A stretch of DNA of 64,000 bases from assembly GCA_964401995.1 (NCBI GenBank), contig CAYOAP010000007.1:93395-157394 (forward strand). Reading direction: 5' to 3'. Position numbers and translations under genes: made by a program. Origin of the DNA: DATCBF01 sp964401995 (GTDB lineage: Bacteria > Actinomycetota > Thermoleophilia > Solirubrobacterales > 70-9). Positions 14,886 to 24,390 of this stretch are shown in pieces. A model generated the notes under the pieces. That model ran no database searches. It worked only from the letters and a program-made list of their open reading frames with translations, and was not told the DNA's origin. Positions within the stretch are counted from its first letter, which is position 1. Each line of letters opens with the position of its first letter.

Positions 14886-15286
14886 GCGCCTGCGTGCTCG
14901 ACACCGATGTCGTCATCGCTGCGCTCGATAGGAGGGATGCCCATCACGACGCTGCGGCTCGAGCGGTCGAGCGGTTGGCGCGGGTGGAGACGCACCTTCT
15001 CCTTTCAGCGGTGAACTACGCCGAGTCGCTGGTCCGCCCCGCCGAGGACGAGCGGACGCTGCGCGCTGCCGTCGACGCGATCGCGTCGTTACGGATCCGC
15101 GTCGTCTCTCCTGACGCCGTCGTTGCCCGCAACGCGGCCAAGCACCGGGGGTTGGGAATCAGCCTTGCCGACGGCTTTGCGCTCGCCACGGCAGTGGCGC
15201 ATGACGCCACCGTCGCCTCCTTCGACAAGCGTGTCCGTCGTGCCCTGCGCCCAGCCGGCCTTCGCCTCTGCCCCGCGCTTGGGTAG
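14882..15286 (+). CDS. vapC: PIN-domain RNase toxin (VapC)
   Basis: The 134-residue PIN protein has the acidic residues expected of a metal-dependent RNase: Asp in VLDTDVVIAAL, Glu in NYAESL, Asp in LADGFALATA and the terminal ATVASFDKRV. VapC toxins cut tRNA or rRNA. The TTG start overlaps the antitoxin stop by 4 bases, giving coupled synthesis. Which RNA is cut cannot be read from the sequence. Confidence 0.88.
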   Translation: MSACVLDTDVVIAALDRRDAHHDAAARAVERLARVETHLLLSAVNYAESLVRPAEDERTLRAAVDAIASLRIRVVSPDAVVARNAAKHRGLGISLADGFALATAVAHDATVASFDKRVRRALRPAGLRLCPALG

Positions 15287-15394
15287 TCACAGCCGCTTCG
15301 CCCTCAGATCCGCCGCCCCGCCGCTAGAGTTACGTACCAGCTCTTACAGACTGTTGGCGTTCCGTTGGGAAGCGGACGGCTAGCGTGACTTGGG

Positions 15395-18300
15395 ATGACT
15401 AGCGAAAAGGTAAAGGGGAAAGAGGCTCGAGCGGCGCTGCCGTTCTCGCTCCGCCGTCCGCGCTTGGTGTTGGCGATCTCCTTCGTCTTCATCTGCATCC
15501 TCGGCATCATCGGCCTCCACGTCGAGAACGGCCTGAAGCCGACCTCGCTCGACGTCTCCGGCACCGAGTCCTCGCGCGCCGGGGAATCGCTGCACCGTTA
15601 CTTCGGCGACTCCGCCCCCTTCGCGGTCCTGCTGCGGGGTCCATCGGCCTCGCTGGAAGAGCAGGGCCCAGCGCTGATCCACGCCCTCCGCACCGATCCC
15701 AGGGTGACGACGATCTCCCCCTGGGACAGGGGCAGCGTCGCCCGCCTGCGGCCGGGGCCGAACCGGGCGCTGATCCTCGTCGACTTCCACGTCGGGATCG
15801 ACGAAGCGGTCGATAAGTCCGTTCCCCACCTGAACGAACTGCTCGAAACCAAGATCACCGCGCCGGTGCACGCCACCCAGACTGGCTTCGCCAGCCTCTC
15901 GAGCGCGATCCAGGACGAATCGATCAGCGCCTCCGAGCAGAGCGAGCTGATTGCCCTGCCGGTCCTGCTGTTGGTCCTGCTGATGGTCTTCCGCTCGCCG
16001 ATCGCCGCCCTGATCCCGCTCGCCTTCGGCGCGATCACGGTGATCACCTCGCGCGGGGTCCTCGCCCTCGCCACCTCCTACATCTCGATCGACGCCTTCG
16101 CCCTCACCGTGAGCACGATGATGGGCCTCGCCCTCGGGGTCGACTATGCCCTCTTAATGGTCTCGCGCTTCCGCGAGGAGCTGGCGGCCGGGGCGGACCC
16201 GGCCGAGGCCGCCCGGGCGACCCGCCGCACCGCCGGGCGCACGATCCTCTTCGCCGGCAGCACCCTCTTCCTCTCGATGTTCGTCTCGATCTTCATCCTG
16301 CCGGGGGCGCTGCTCGTCTCCCTGGCCGGGACCGTGATCATCGTCGTCATCCTCAGCGTCATGGTCGCGACCCTGGTCGCGCCGCCGCTGCTGACCCTGG
16401 TTGGGCCCAACGTCGACCGCTGGCGGATCGGCCGCCCGGTCGCCGGCCGCTCCCGGTTGATGCGCTCGGTTGACGCGGCGCTGCGCCGGCCCGTCCTCGC
16501 CGTCGTGGTTATCGGCGGCGTCGTCCTGCTGCTGGCGACGCCGGCGATCGGGCTGAAGACCGGCCCGCCGTCGACCGAGCAGCTGCCGACCGACAGCCAG
16601 GCTCGCAAGGACGCCGAAGAAATCGATGCCGCGATCGGCCCCGGCTTCGAGTCGCCCTTCGTCATCGTCGCCTCGACCCCGGTCGGGACGATCACCGAAG
16701 AACCCCGCTTCGCCGAGATCACCCGCTGGCAGGAAAAGATCGCCGAAGACCCCGGTGTGCAGGCGGTGATCGGCCCCGCCCAGATCTCGCGCAAGGTGGC
16801 GCCGTTGAAGCAGTCGACCAAGGAACTGCTGGGCAACGGGGCCGAAGGCGGGCATCTGGCCGAACTGACAGAACTTGGCCCGAAGCTGAAAGAAGCCGAA
16901 AACGGGGTCGCCCAGGTCCGGGCCGGGCTGGTCGATGCGGCGGCCGGGGCGGGCCTGCTCGGGACCGGCTCCGGGCGCGCCGAACAGGGCGCCTCGGCGA
17001 TTGCCGCCGGCCTCGAAAAGGCCGAGCAGGGCGGCGAACGGGCGGTGGCCGCGGTCAACCGCCTGACCGAAGGCTCGGGCGAACTCGCCGAAGGCCAGAG
17101 CGAAGCCAAAGCCGGGGCGCTGCTGCTCAAGCTCGGCCTCGCCCATCTGCTCAAAGACATCCGCCCCAACGGGTTGGCGCGGGCCAGGCGCCTGCGCGCC
17201 AACCTCAATGCCGCCGCCGCCGAAAACCCGGCCCTCGCCCCCGAGGCCAGGGAAGCCGCCCAGCTGGTCGAACACCTGGCGATCAACCGCAACGAAGTCC
17301 GCCGCCTGCGCGGCGAATCCCAGCGCCTGCACGAAGGCGAGGGCAAATTGCTGGCCGGCAACACGACCCTCCATCGCGGCGCCCAGAAGCTGTCCAGCGC
17401 AGCCGGGGGCCTGCCGGAAGGGCTCTCCAGGCTCGGCTCGGGAGCGCAGCGCCTGGTGCTCGGCATCGCCCAGCTGCGCGGCGGCGCTGACGAACTCGAA
17501 CGCAGGCTGGCCGAAGGCTTCCACCACTCCCAGCCGCTGCAGACCGGGCTGCGCCAGGCCAGCGTCAAGGTCACCGCCGGCGCCGGCGCGCTGGGCGACC
17601 AGGTCGGCCGCCTCCACCGCCAGTCTCCTGGCCTCTTCGACTCCGGCTACTACGTGCTCTCCGCCCTCGACGGCGCCCACCACGCCGAACGCCAGAGCGC
17701 CGCCTCGGCGATCGACCTCGACCACGGTGGCCAGGGCGCAGCGATGCTGGTCATCCCTCGCTACACCTTCAACACCCCGGGCTCGATCGCCCTCTACGAA
17801 CGCCTCCAGGACGACGCCAAGGGGCTCAGCGCGTCCGCCGGCGTCAATGCCGGCGTCGCCGGCGGGGCCGCCCAGCTGACCGACTACAACCGCGTCACCC
17901 GGGCCTCGATCCCGATCGTGGTCGCGGTCATCACCCTGGTCACCTTCCTGGTCATGGTCGTGGTCCTGCGCGCCCTGCTGCTGGCGGCGCTCGCGGTCGC
18001 CCTCAACCTCGCCACCGTCGCTGTCGCCTTCGGCGTCCTCACCCTGCTCTTCAACGTCCCCGCCGGCTATCCCCTGGGCGGCAACACCTATGTCGACGCG
18101 GTCGGGGCGACGATGATCTTCGGCGTCATCTTCGGGCTCTCGATCGATTACGCGGTCTTCCTCCTGATGCGGATGCGGGAGAGCTACGAGCAGGACGGTG
18201 ACAACGCCGCCGCGATCGCCTTCGGGTTGGAGAAAACCGCCCGCGTGATCACCGGCGCGGCGGCGATCATGATGGCCGTCTTCATCGTCTTCGCCGGCGC

Positions 18301-18499
18301 CCCGATCGCGACCGTGAGCCAGCTCGGCATCGGCCTCACGATCGCCGTCATCCTCGACGCGACGGTGGTCCGGATCGTCCTTCTGCCAGCGCTGATGCTG
18401 CTGCTCGGAGACCGGGTCTGGTGGCTGCCGCGGCCGCTTCAGCGGCTGCTGCCGGAAATCGATCTACACGGCGAGGAGCCTCTCCAGGCAGAGGCTTGA
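15395..18499 (+). CDS. MMPL/RND transporter with long helical periplasmic insert
   Basis: A 1034-residue MMPL-type exporter. Helix-4 motif GLALGVDYALLMVSRFREE and helix-10 motif GLSIDYAVFLLMRMRES carry the proton-relay Asp-Tyr pairs. Its second extracytoplasmic domain is unusually long (about residues 480-830) and full of helical Ala/Gly/Glu-rich heptads (for example AEQGASAIAAGLEKAEQG and LGSGAQRLVLGIAQLRGGADEL), suggesting a coiled-coil extension like that of YhgE/MmpL hybrids. ATG start. The gene follows VapBC by 108 bases and is followed by a small exported helical protein. The exported substrate is unknown. Confidence 0.87.
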   Translation: MTSEKVKGKEARAALPFSLRRPRLVLAISFVFICILGIIGLHVENGLKPTSLDVSGTESSRAGESLHRYFGDSAPFAVLLRGPSASLEEQGPALIHALRTDPRVTTISPWDRGSVARLRPGPNRALILVDFHVGIDEAVDKSVPHLNELLETKITAPVHATQTGFASLSSAIQDESISASEQSELIALPVLLLVLLMVFRSPIAALIPLAFGAITVITSRGVLALATSYISIDAFALTVSTMMGLALGVDYALLMVSRFREELAAGADPAEAARATRRTAGRTILFAGSTLFLSMFVSIFILPGALLVSLAGTVIIVVILSVMVATLVAPPLLTLVGPNVDRWRIGRPVAGRSRLMRSVDAALRRPVLAVVVIGGVVLLLATPAIGLKTGPPSTEQLPTDSQARKDAEEIDAAIGPGFESPFVIVASTPVGTITEEPRFAEITRWQEKIAEDPGVQAVIGPAQISRKVAPLKQSTKELLGNGAEGGHLAELTELGPKLKEAENGVAQVRAGLVDAAAGAGLLGTGSGRAEQGASAIAAGLEKAEQGGERAVAAVNRLTEGSGELAEGQSEAKAGALLLKLGLAHLLKDIRPNGLARARRLRANLNAAAAENPALAPEAREAAQLVEHLAINRNEVRRLRGESQRLHEGEGKLLAGNTTLHRGAQKLSSAAGGLPEGLSRLGSGAQRLVLGIAQLRGGADELERRLAEGFHHSQPLQTGLRQASVKVTAGAGALGDQVGRLHRQSPGLFDSGYYVLSALDGAHHAERQSAASAIDLDHGGQGAAMLVIPRYTFNTPGSIALYERLQDDAKGLSASAGVNAGVAGGAAQLTDYNRVTRASIPIVVAVITLVTFLVMVVVLRALLLAALAVALNLATVAVAFGVLTLLFNVPAGYPLGGNTYVDAVGATMIFGVIFGLSIDYAVFLLMRMRESYEQDGDNAAAIAFGLEKTARVITGAAAIMMAVFIVFAGAPIATVSQLGIGLTIAVILDATVVRIVLLPALMLLLGDRVWWLPRPLQRLLPEIDLHGEEPLQAEA

Positions 18500-18635
18500 T
18501 CAAGTACGGTGGCTTCCCCTGCGGCCGATCGGCACCGGTATTTCCGAGCTTCGGATGGGTCTTAGGGGAGGCACCAACAGGGAGCAGGGCCCCCGGAAGG
18601 GACCCTCAAACAATCGATCCAAGGCAGGTCAAACC

Positions 18636-19109
18636 ATGAGAGTCCTAATCTTTGCCCTCTTCGCGCTCCTCGTCGCCGGCGCCTCACTGGCCGTGGCCGA
18701 CGAAGTCACCCGCGACTCCTACAAAGCGGCGGTGGAACCGATCTGCAAGTCGAACACCGAAGCCAACGAAAAAATCCTCGGAGACGTCCGTTCCGATGTC
18801 AAGCAGGGCAAGCTGAAGCTCGCCGGCGCCCAGTTCTCGAAGGCGGCGACGGCGTTGAAGAAAGCCGTCGGCCAGCTCAAGGCGGTGCCGCCGCCCACCG
18901 CCGACGCGGCCAAATTGACCAAGTGGCTCGCTTACGTCAGCGAAGAGTCCAAGCTCTTCGAAACCGGCGCCGCCGCGCTCAAGGCCGGCAACAAAACCAA
19001 GGCCCAGACGGTGGTCGTGAAGCTCACCCACACCGCCAACCTGGCCAACAACGAGGTGATCAGTTTCGGCTTCCGCTACTGCAAGCTGGAACCGTCGAAG
19101 TTCACCTAG
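18636..19109 (+). CDS. Small secreted helical protein, unknown function
   Basis: A 157-residue protein with a clear Sec signal (MRVLIFALFALLVAGASLAVA) and a mature part that appears entirely helical, with Lys/Ala-rich amphipathic repeats (SKAATALKKAVGQLKAV; GAAALKAGNKTKAQ). Two Cys, one near the mature N-terminus (PICKSN) and one near the C-terminus (RYCKLEP), could close a disulfide. I do not recognise a family. ATG 18636 was preferred over upstream frames because it begins the signal peptide. A strong terminator follows, so it ends a transcription unit that may include the MMPL exporter. Confidence 0.7.
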   Translation: MRVLIFALFALLVAGASLAVADEVTRDSYKAAVEPICKSNTEANEKILGDVRSDVKQGKLKLAGAQFSKAATALKKAVGQLKAVPPPTADAAKLTKWLAYVSEESKLFETGAAALKAGNKTKAQTVVVKLTHTANLANNEVISFGFRYCKLEPSKFT

Positions 19110-19115
19110 CCAAGC

Positions 19116-19146
19116 GGGTACAGGGGTTTATAAACATCCTGTACCC
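19116..19146. promoter_or_regulatory. Hairpin GGGTACAGG/CCTGTACCC
   Basis: A perfect 9-base inverted repeat (19116-19124 and 19138-19146) with the inner palindrome GTTTATAAAC in the loop lies just after the secreted-protein gene. It has no following T-run. The half-word GTAC appears again at 19229 and 19253, so it could be an operator array; an mRNA 3' structure is the alternative. Confidence 0.4.
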
Positions 19147-19175
19147 AACTTGACAGGAATTTTTGAGAGGTAGCA

Positions 19176-19210
19176 CTGGGGAGCCATGTATGGCTCCCCA
19201 GTTGCTTTTT
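19176..19210 (+). terminator. Rho-independent terminator
   Basis: CTGGGGAGCCA / TGGCTCCCCAG form an 11-bp perfect stem with the 4-base loop TGTA, followed by TTGCTTTTT. This is the strongest intrinsic terminator in the left half. It separates the MMPL/secreted-protein unit from the surface-protein operon. Confidence 0.9.
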
Positions 19211-19261
19211 GACGCCTGATCCTCGCGTGTACCTAGTTTTACAACTCATCACGTACCCGGG

Positions 19262-19290
19262 TTGACACCAGAAATCCGCTGTGCTTTACT
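19262..19290 (+). promoter_or_regulatory. Sigma-70-type promoter of the surface operon
   Basis: A consensus -35 TTGACA (19262-19267), 17-base spacer and -10 TTTACT (19285-19290) lie 93 bases upstream of ATG 19383. GTAC-containing words flank it. It is the only well-matched promoter I see for the eight genes that follow. Confidence 0.65.
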
Positions 19291-19382
19291 GGCGCCGTCG
19301 GCTCGTAAGGGAACGAGCTTGACACAGGGAAAGAACGGTCTCGCAGCGCGTGGCCAGGGAACTAGGGAAAGAGGCACGCAGG

Positions 19383-22300
19383 ATGACAACGACCCCTTCG
19401 AGGGTTGCCCCGATCAGGGGTGGCAGCACCGTCACCGATCTCGCGCACAACGCTGCGCGAGCTTCTGCGTTGCCTGTCCCGGCCACCACCGCTACGAGCC
19501 CAGCGATGACGAGCACTCGCTCAACCGCGAGTGCTTCCTCAACCGGAAGGAATGAACACAAGGTGAGAAGCGAAGCGAAGGATCTGTCCGCCGGATCGAA
19601 CCTGAACCCGAGCCGCAGCGCCGGCTCCATCCGCCGTTCCTTCGCCACCCGTGTCGCCTCTCGTGGCAACGCCGGGAGTAGTGCGCCCGCAGCCAGGAGC
19701 CGAGTCACGGTCCTCGCCCTCGCGATCATGGCCCTCGCCCTGCTCGCCTTCGCGCCGATGTCGCAGGCCAAAACGGTTGTCAAAGCCTTCGGCCTGCCCG
19801 GCGCCTTGGGTGGGCAGTTCGGAACCGAACCGGGTGGCGTCGCAATCAACAACTCCGGCGCCGGTGGCGTCCCGATCGGCACCGTCTACATCGCCGACGC
19901 GAATCAGAACCGCATCCAGCGCTTCAGCCCGACCGGCGTCTTCGAAAGGACCTGGGGCTTCGATGTCGACAGCACCACCCCCAGCACCGGCTTTGAGATC
20001 TGCACCGCGGCCTCGGGCGATGTCTGCAAGGCCGGCATCACAACGGCGACAACCGCCAATGGGGGCCAGCTGAGCAAACCGAGCAGCGTCGCTGTCAATC
20101 AGACGACCGGACACGTATATGTGAGCGAGGCAACTGGCCGGCGGATTGACGAGTTCGACGCCGACGGCAACTTCGTCCGCCTTTGGGGCTGGGACGTCAT
20201 CACCACCGGCAAACCGAACGACAAAGGCACCGCTGCCTTCGAGGTCTGCGATACGACAGCGGGCAACGTCGCCGCCGACTGCAAAGCGGCCGGCGCGGCG
20301 GTCACCGCGACGTCCCAGGCAGCCGGCCAGTTTGGCGCCAACCCGGGGCCGCTGACGCTTGACTCCTCCGGCAACGTCTGGGTTGCCGACAGCGGCACCA
20401 CCGCCAGGATCCAGGAGTTCAGCTCCACCGGCCAGTTCCTGAAACTGGTCGGCGGCGACGTCATCACCGACGGCGCCGAAGGGACGGGAACCCTGACCAA
20501 TGCCTCAACCTCGGTCACCGCCGTGGCGCTGACGAAAAAGTTCTTCGAGATCGGCCAGGCGGTGAGCGGCACTGGGATTCAGGCCGGGACCACGATCACT
20601 GCCGTTGGCGCCTTCACCACTCCCGCCAACTCGACCATCACCCTCTCCAAAGCCGCCAATGCCGGCGGCGTCCAGACCATCACTGCTCCCGCCGGCGTGG
20701 GCAACGTGCCCACTAACGAGAAACAGACGATCTCCTACGGTGCGATCACCCCGGAACCCGGCAGCAAATTTGCGCTGACCTTCAACAACAAAATCACCGG
20801 CGCCAGCGGCACCGCCAAAGGGTTCCCGGGCAACAAAACCATCACCAACGTCGCCACCACCAATGGCGAATTCAAAGTCGGCATGAATATCGGCGTTGTC
20901 GCCAGCGCCAAAGACGAAGTGCCGCGCAACACCACGATCGTCTCGATGACCGCCACCACCATCACTCTCTCGAATGCTCTCGGTGGCCAGAGCATCTCAC
21001 CAGGGGGCACCGTCACCATCACCGGTTACGACCTCAGCTACAACGCCCCGGCAAGCGAAGTTGAATCGCACCTCAACGCGCTGCCCTCGGTTGGCGCCGC
21101 CGGAGGCTCGGTCAGCGTCACTGGTCCCAACGGAGGGCCCTGGGTGGTCGAATTCAAAGGCACCCGTTACGCCGACAGCGACGTCCCCGCGATCGTCCCC
21201 AGCACTGGCGGTCTCTTCGCCGGCGCCGGCCAGCCCACCCTCAGCGTCACCAGCGCCAACGGCTGGGAAGTCTGCTCCGTCGCCGCCGAATGTCGAATCG
21301 CCTCAACCGGCACCGGCCTCGGCCAGTTCGCCAGCGCCAGCCCAGGCGACCTGGCTTTCGATTCCGCGGGCAATCTCTACGCGATCGATACCGGCAACAA
21401 ACGCGTGCAGAAGTTCAATTCCGCCCTCACCTCGGTGGAAACCTTCGGCGCTTCCGCCCTTGCTGGCTTCACCACTGTCGCCCCTGAACGCCTGGTTGCA
21501 ACCCAGGGCGGCAATCGCCTGCTCTTTGGCGTCAACAACAACCTCAGTGGCAACGAGCGCCAGCTGGTCGAACTCGACACCAGCGGCGCCGCGAAAGAAA
21601 CGAGCCTCGTCGGCTCCGGGCTCACCAGCATCAAAGGGGTGGCTGAAAACACGACGACAGGCGCCGTCTACGCGACCACGACTACCCCGACGCCGAGCCC
21701 CCGCAGCGTGCTCATGCTCACCAGCACCCCGCTGTCAGCCCCGACAAGCACGATGAACCCGGTCAACACCAAAGCCTCGACCACAGCCACCTTCAGCGGC
21801 ACCACCAACCCCAACGGCGGCATGGTGACATGCAAATACCAGTACTCGACCGATCAGGTCACCTGGATCGATGTAGCAGTGCCTTCCTGCACCACGCTTG
21901 CCGACGAAGGTGGTGCCCAGACCCTCAGCCAGGAAGTCACTGGCCTCGCTCCCAATACCCACTACTTCGTCCGCTTTGCGGTGTCTCGGACTCTCGTTGC
22001 CAATTCGACGGTCATCTCGGCGGTTAAATCCTTCAACACCGACGGTGTTCCCCCACTCGTCACCAACGTCGGCATGCTCGATCTCAACAACACTTCTGTC
22101 CGCCTCGTCGGTCAGATCGACGCGCGCCATTCACCGACCGGATACGTCTTCAAATACGGCACCACACCGTCGCTCACGTCTCAGACGGCGGCGGTTGCGA
22201 TCGGCGAAGGGGTCTCCCCGGTGGTCGTCTCCCAGTTGATTGAAAACCTCAGCCCCAACACGACCTATTACTACAAGTTGGTGGCCGAAAACTTGATTGG

Positions 22301-24362
22301 CTCGACGTCAAGCGTCACCAAAACCTTCACCACGTTGGCGGCGCCGGTGCCAAATCCGGAGAGCCGTAAATACGAGATGATGAGCCCTCCGGACAAGAAC
22401 TTCGGCGGTATCTTTACCACCTCAAGCGCCCATATGGCCGATGTGGCAACTAGTGGGGAAGGTGTTGCTACCTGCACGACCTCGCTCTTCGGCGAACCAG
22501 CCAGTGTGCAGAACAACTATTGCGCGCCTCTGGTTATACAGCGAACTTCGGCCGGCTGGAAAACTCATGCAGCCAGCCCTTACATCTGCCAGCACGGAAC
22601 CGCCCCCCCGGCGACCTACCCATTTGAGATCAAGAACGTGTTCTCCGCCGATCTCAAAAGCTCATTCCTGACAATGGTTGAGCCCGAAGGATGCTCGATC
22701 CCCCATTTGGTGCCGGGGACTCCAAACGGCACTAACTGGTACCGGACCGACTACGAAACGGGTACATACGAATTTATCCGGTCAGGATCACCAAGCTTCC
22801 AGACCATCTCGGCAATTAGCCCCGACTCCAAACACGTCTATTACAAGTCCTCCGAAAATCTTGCTCCTGGCGCATCCGGAAGCAATGAAAAGCTATATGA
22901 ATGGTACGCAGGAACCACAACTCTGGTCTCCAAAGACCCAAGCGGCGTTCAGCTGAGTGCCGCCTCTGTTGAATTGGCGGGTCCGGCTCGTGGAGTCATC
23001 ACCGTGGCCGGGGGTCCTGGGCTTGCGGGGGATCCAAGCCGCGTGTTCTTTATGGCGCCATATTCCTCCTCTCCTGCTGCAAACCAGGAGGTTTACATGC
23101 GCGAAAACGGCACGACGACGGTTGACATCTCAAAGTCAGAGTGCACTTCGCCCCCGCCCTGTGGTGTCGATTCGGGTGCGACCGACGTTGGGTCGACATT
23201 TGACGGTGCAAAAGTCTTTATCTCAAGTGGGGAGAAACTGACCGACGAAGATACTTCTGGTAATGCCGCTCGCGATCTTTACGAGTATCGGAATGGCCCG
23301 AATCCTGATGCTGAAGCCCACAACCTGGTCTTGATGACTCCCGATCAGGAACCAGAAGATGGTCTTGGCGCCAACTTCGTCACCCTGCTCGGAAAATCGG
23401 ACGATGGCAACACTGCCTTTTTTGTTGCCGAAGGACAGATCGTGTCCAATGCGCCGACCGCAGGGAAATTCAAGGTTTATCGCTGGCGCTGGAACGGTGG
23501 TAGTCCGACGGTCGACTACTTGGGCGCACTGAACGGGACGCCAATCCCCACACCAGAAGGAAACGTTGAAGCCGACGAACGAAACTGGCGGGCCGAAGGC
23601 GCCAATAGGTTGGTCAGTAGAAACGGCAAATACTTGGTGCTGGCGACGCTCGAACGACTCGATCCTGCCGTCGATACCGACAGCGATAGAGATGTCTATC
23701 GCTGGGACGAACAGGGCGGTTGGCGCTGTGTCAGCTGCCAGAAGCCGGGTGTCGCCTCTTCCGGTGACGTGTTCTTCTTCAACACTGCAGCAGGTGGAGT
23801 CGGTGCGACTGCTAAGAACTTCGTAACGACCAATGAACGTATTGTCATGACCGAGGACGGTCGTGTCTTCTTTGCATCTAAAGACGCACTCGTGCCAGCC
23901 GATATCAACACTCCCCTCCTTGACGTCTACGAGTGGAACGAAGGCAAGGTGAGCCTAATTTCGACCGGTACCGCGGAAAATGACACCACACTTCTCGGTG
24001 CGGGCGAATCGGGTGACGATGTCATATTTGTCACCGACCAGAAACTGGTCGGTTGGGATGTCGATAAGAACAGCGACTTCTATGACGCACGCGTTGGTGG
24101 TGGCTTTCCTGAACCTTCGCCAACCGGCTCACCCTGCGAAGGCGATGCTTGCCGTGACGCCGGCAGCAAGGCACCCGCCGCCAGTCCGGCCGGGACCGCT
24201 GCCTTCGAAGGCCCCGGCAATGAAACGAAAAAAACGACGCCCAAACCGACCAGCTGCAAGAAGGGCTTCGTCAAGCGACACAGCAAATGCGTGAAAAAAC
24301 CGCAGAAAAAGCGCCATGCGGAGAAGACGCACCGGCGCCACTCGACCCAGAAGGGCCGGTGA
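19383..24362 (+). CDS. Giant secreted NHL/fibronectin/beta-propeller protein with polybasic tail
   Basis: An approximately 1659-residue surface protein. After an unusual N-terminal extension comes a hydrophobic signal segment (VLALAIMALALLAFAP), then NHL-type repeats (about residues 140-340: GFAYIAD-like turns, HVYVSEATGRRIDEFD), low-complexity Thr/Ala modules, a second NHL pair (NLYAIDTGNKRVQKF), two fibronectin-III-like domains (about 780-970; LAPNTHYFVRF, LSPNTTYYYKL), and a TolB/WD40-like propeller. The end is a polybasic tail with CKKGFVKRHSKCVKK. ATG 19383 has GAGG at 8-base spacing; GTG 19350 and GTG 19563 are alternatives, the latter giving a normal-length signal peptide. The latter 1.7 kb looks less GC-rich than neighbours. 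Adhesion or wall binding is inferred; no enzyme site is seen. Confidence 0.75.
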   Translation: MTTTPSRVAPIRGGSTVTDLAHNAARASALPVPATTATSPAMTSTRSTASASSTGRNEHKVRSEAKDLSAGSNLNPSRSAGSIRRSFATRVASRGNAGSSAPAARSRVTVLALAIMALALLAFAPMSQAKTVVKAFGLPGALGGQFGTEPGGVAINNSGAGGVPIGTVYIADANQNRIQRFSPTGVFERTWGFDVDSTTPSTGFEICTAASGDVCKAGITTATTANGGQLSKPSSVAVNQTTGHVYVSEATGRRIDEFDADGNFVRLWGWDVITTGKPNDKGTAAFEVCDTTAGNVAADCKAAGAAVTATSQAAGQFGANPGPLTLDSSGNVWVADSGTTARIQEFSSTGQFLKLVGGDVITDGAEGTGTLTNASTSVTAVALTKKFFEIGQAVSGTGIQAGTTITAVGAFTTPANSTITLSKAANAGGVQTITAPAGVGNVPTNEKQTISYGAITPEPGSKFALTFNNKITGASGTAKGFPGNKTITNVATTNGEFKVGMNIGVVASAKDEVPRNTTIVSMTATTITLSNALGGQSISPGGTVTITGYDLSYNAPASEVESHLNALPSVGAAGGSVSVTGPNGGPWVVEFKGTRYADSDVPAIVPSTGGLFAGAGQPTLSVTSANGWEVCSVAAECRIASTGTGLGQFASASPGDLAFDSAGNLYAIDTGNKRVQKFNSALTSVETFGASALAGFTTVAPERLVATQGGNRLLFGVNNNLSGNERQLVELDTSGAAKETSLVGSGLTSIKGVAENTTTGAVYATTTTPTPSPRSVLMLTSTPLSAPTSTMNPVNTKASTTATFSGTTNPNGGMVTCKYQYSTDQVTWIDVAVPSCTTLADEGGAQTLSQEVTGLAPNTHYFVRFAVSRTLVANSTVISAVKSFNTDGVPPLVTNVGMLDLNNTSVRLVGQIDARHSPTGYVFKYGTTPSLTSQTAAVAIGEGVSPVVVSQLIENLSPNTTYYYKLVAENLIGSTSSVTKTFTTLAAPVPNPESRKYEMMSPPDKNFGGIFTTSSAHMADVATSGEGVATCTTSLFGEPASVQNNYCAPLVIQRTSAGWKTHAASPYICQHGTAPPATYPFEIKNVFSADLKSSFLTMVEPEGCSIPHLVPGTPNGTNWYRTDYETGTYEFIRSGSPSFQTISAISPDSKHVYYKSSENLAPGASGSNEKLYEWYAGTTTLVSKDPSGVQLSAASVELAGPARGVITVAGGPGLAGDPSRVFFMAPYSSSPAANQEVYMRENGTTTVDISKSECTSPPPCGVDSGATDVGSTFDGAKVFISSGEKLTDEDTSGNAARDLYEYRNGPNPDAEAHNLVLMTPDQEPEDGLGANFVTLLGKSDDGNTAFFVAEGQIVSNAPTAGKFKVYRWRWNGGSPTVDYLGALNGTPIPTPEGNVEADERNWRAEGANRLVSRNGKYLVLATLERLDPAVDTDSDRDVYRWDEQGGWRCVSCQKPGVASSGDVFFFNTAAGGVGATAKNFVTTNERIVMTEDGRVFFASKDALVPADINTPLLDVYEWNEGKVSLISTGTAENDTTLLGAGESGDDVIFVTDQKLVGWDVDKNSDFYDARVGGGFPEPSPTGSPCEGDACRDAGSKAPAASPAGTAAFEGPGNETKKTTPKPTSCKKGFVKRHSKCVKKPQKKRHAEKTHRRHSTQKGR

Positions 24363-24390
24363 GCGAGCGATGACCAAGGAGAACAAGACG

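Noticed and set aside
18500..18635. Riboswitch before the small secreted protein
   Set aside because: The gap is GC-rich and has no arrangement that I can match to a known class.
19350..19382. GTG 19350 as start of the giant surface protein
   Set aside because: No ribosome-binding site is seen; ATG 19383 has GAGG at 8 bases. GTG 19563 stays possible.
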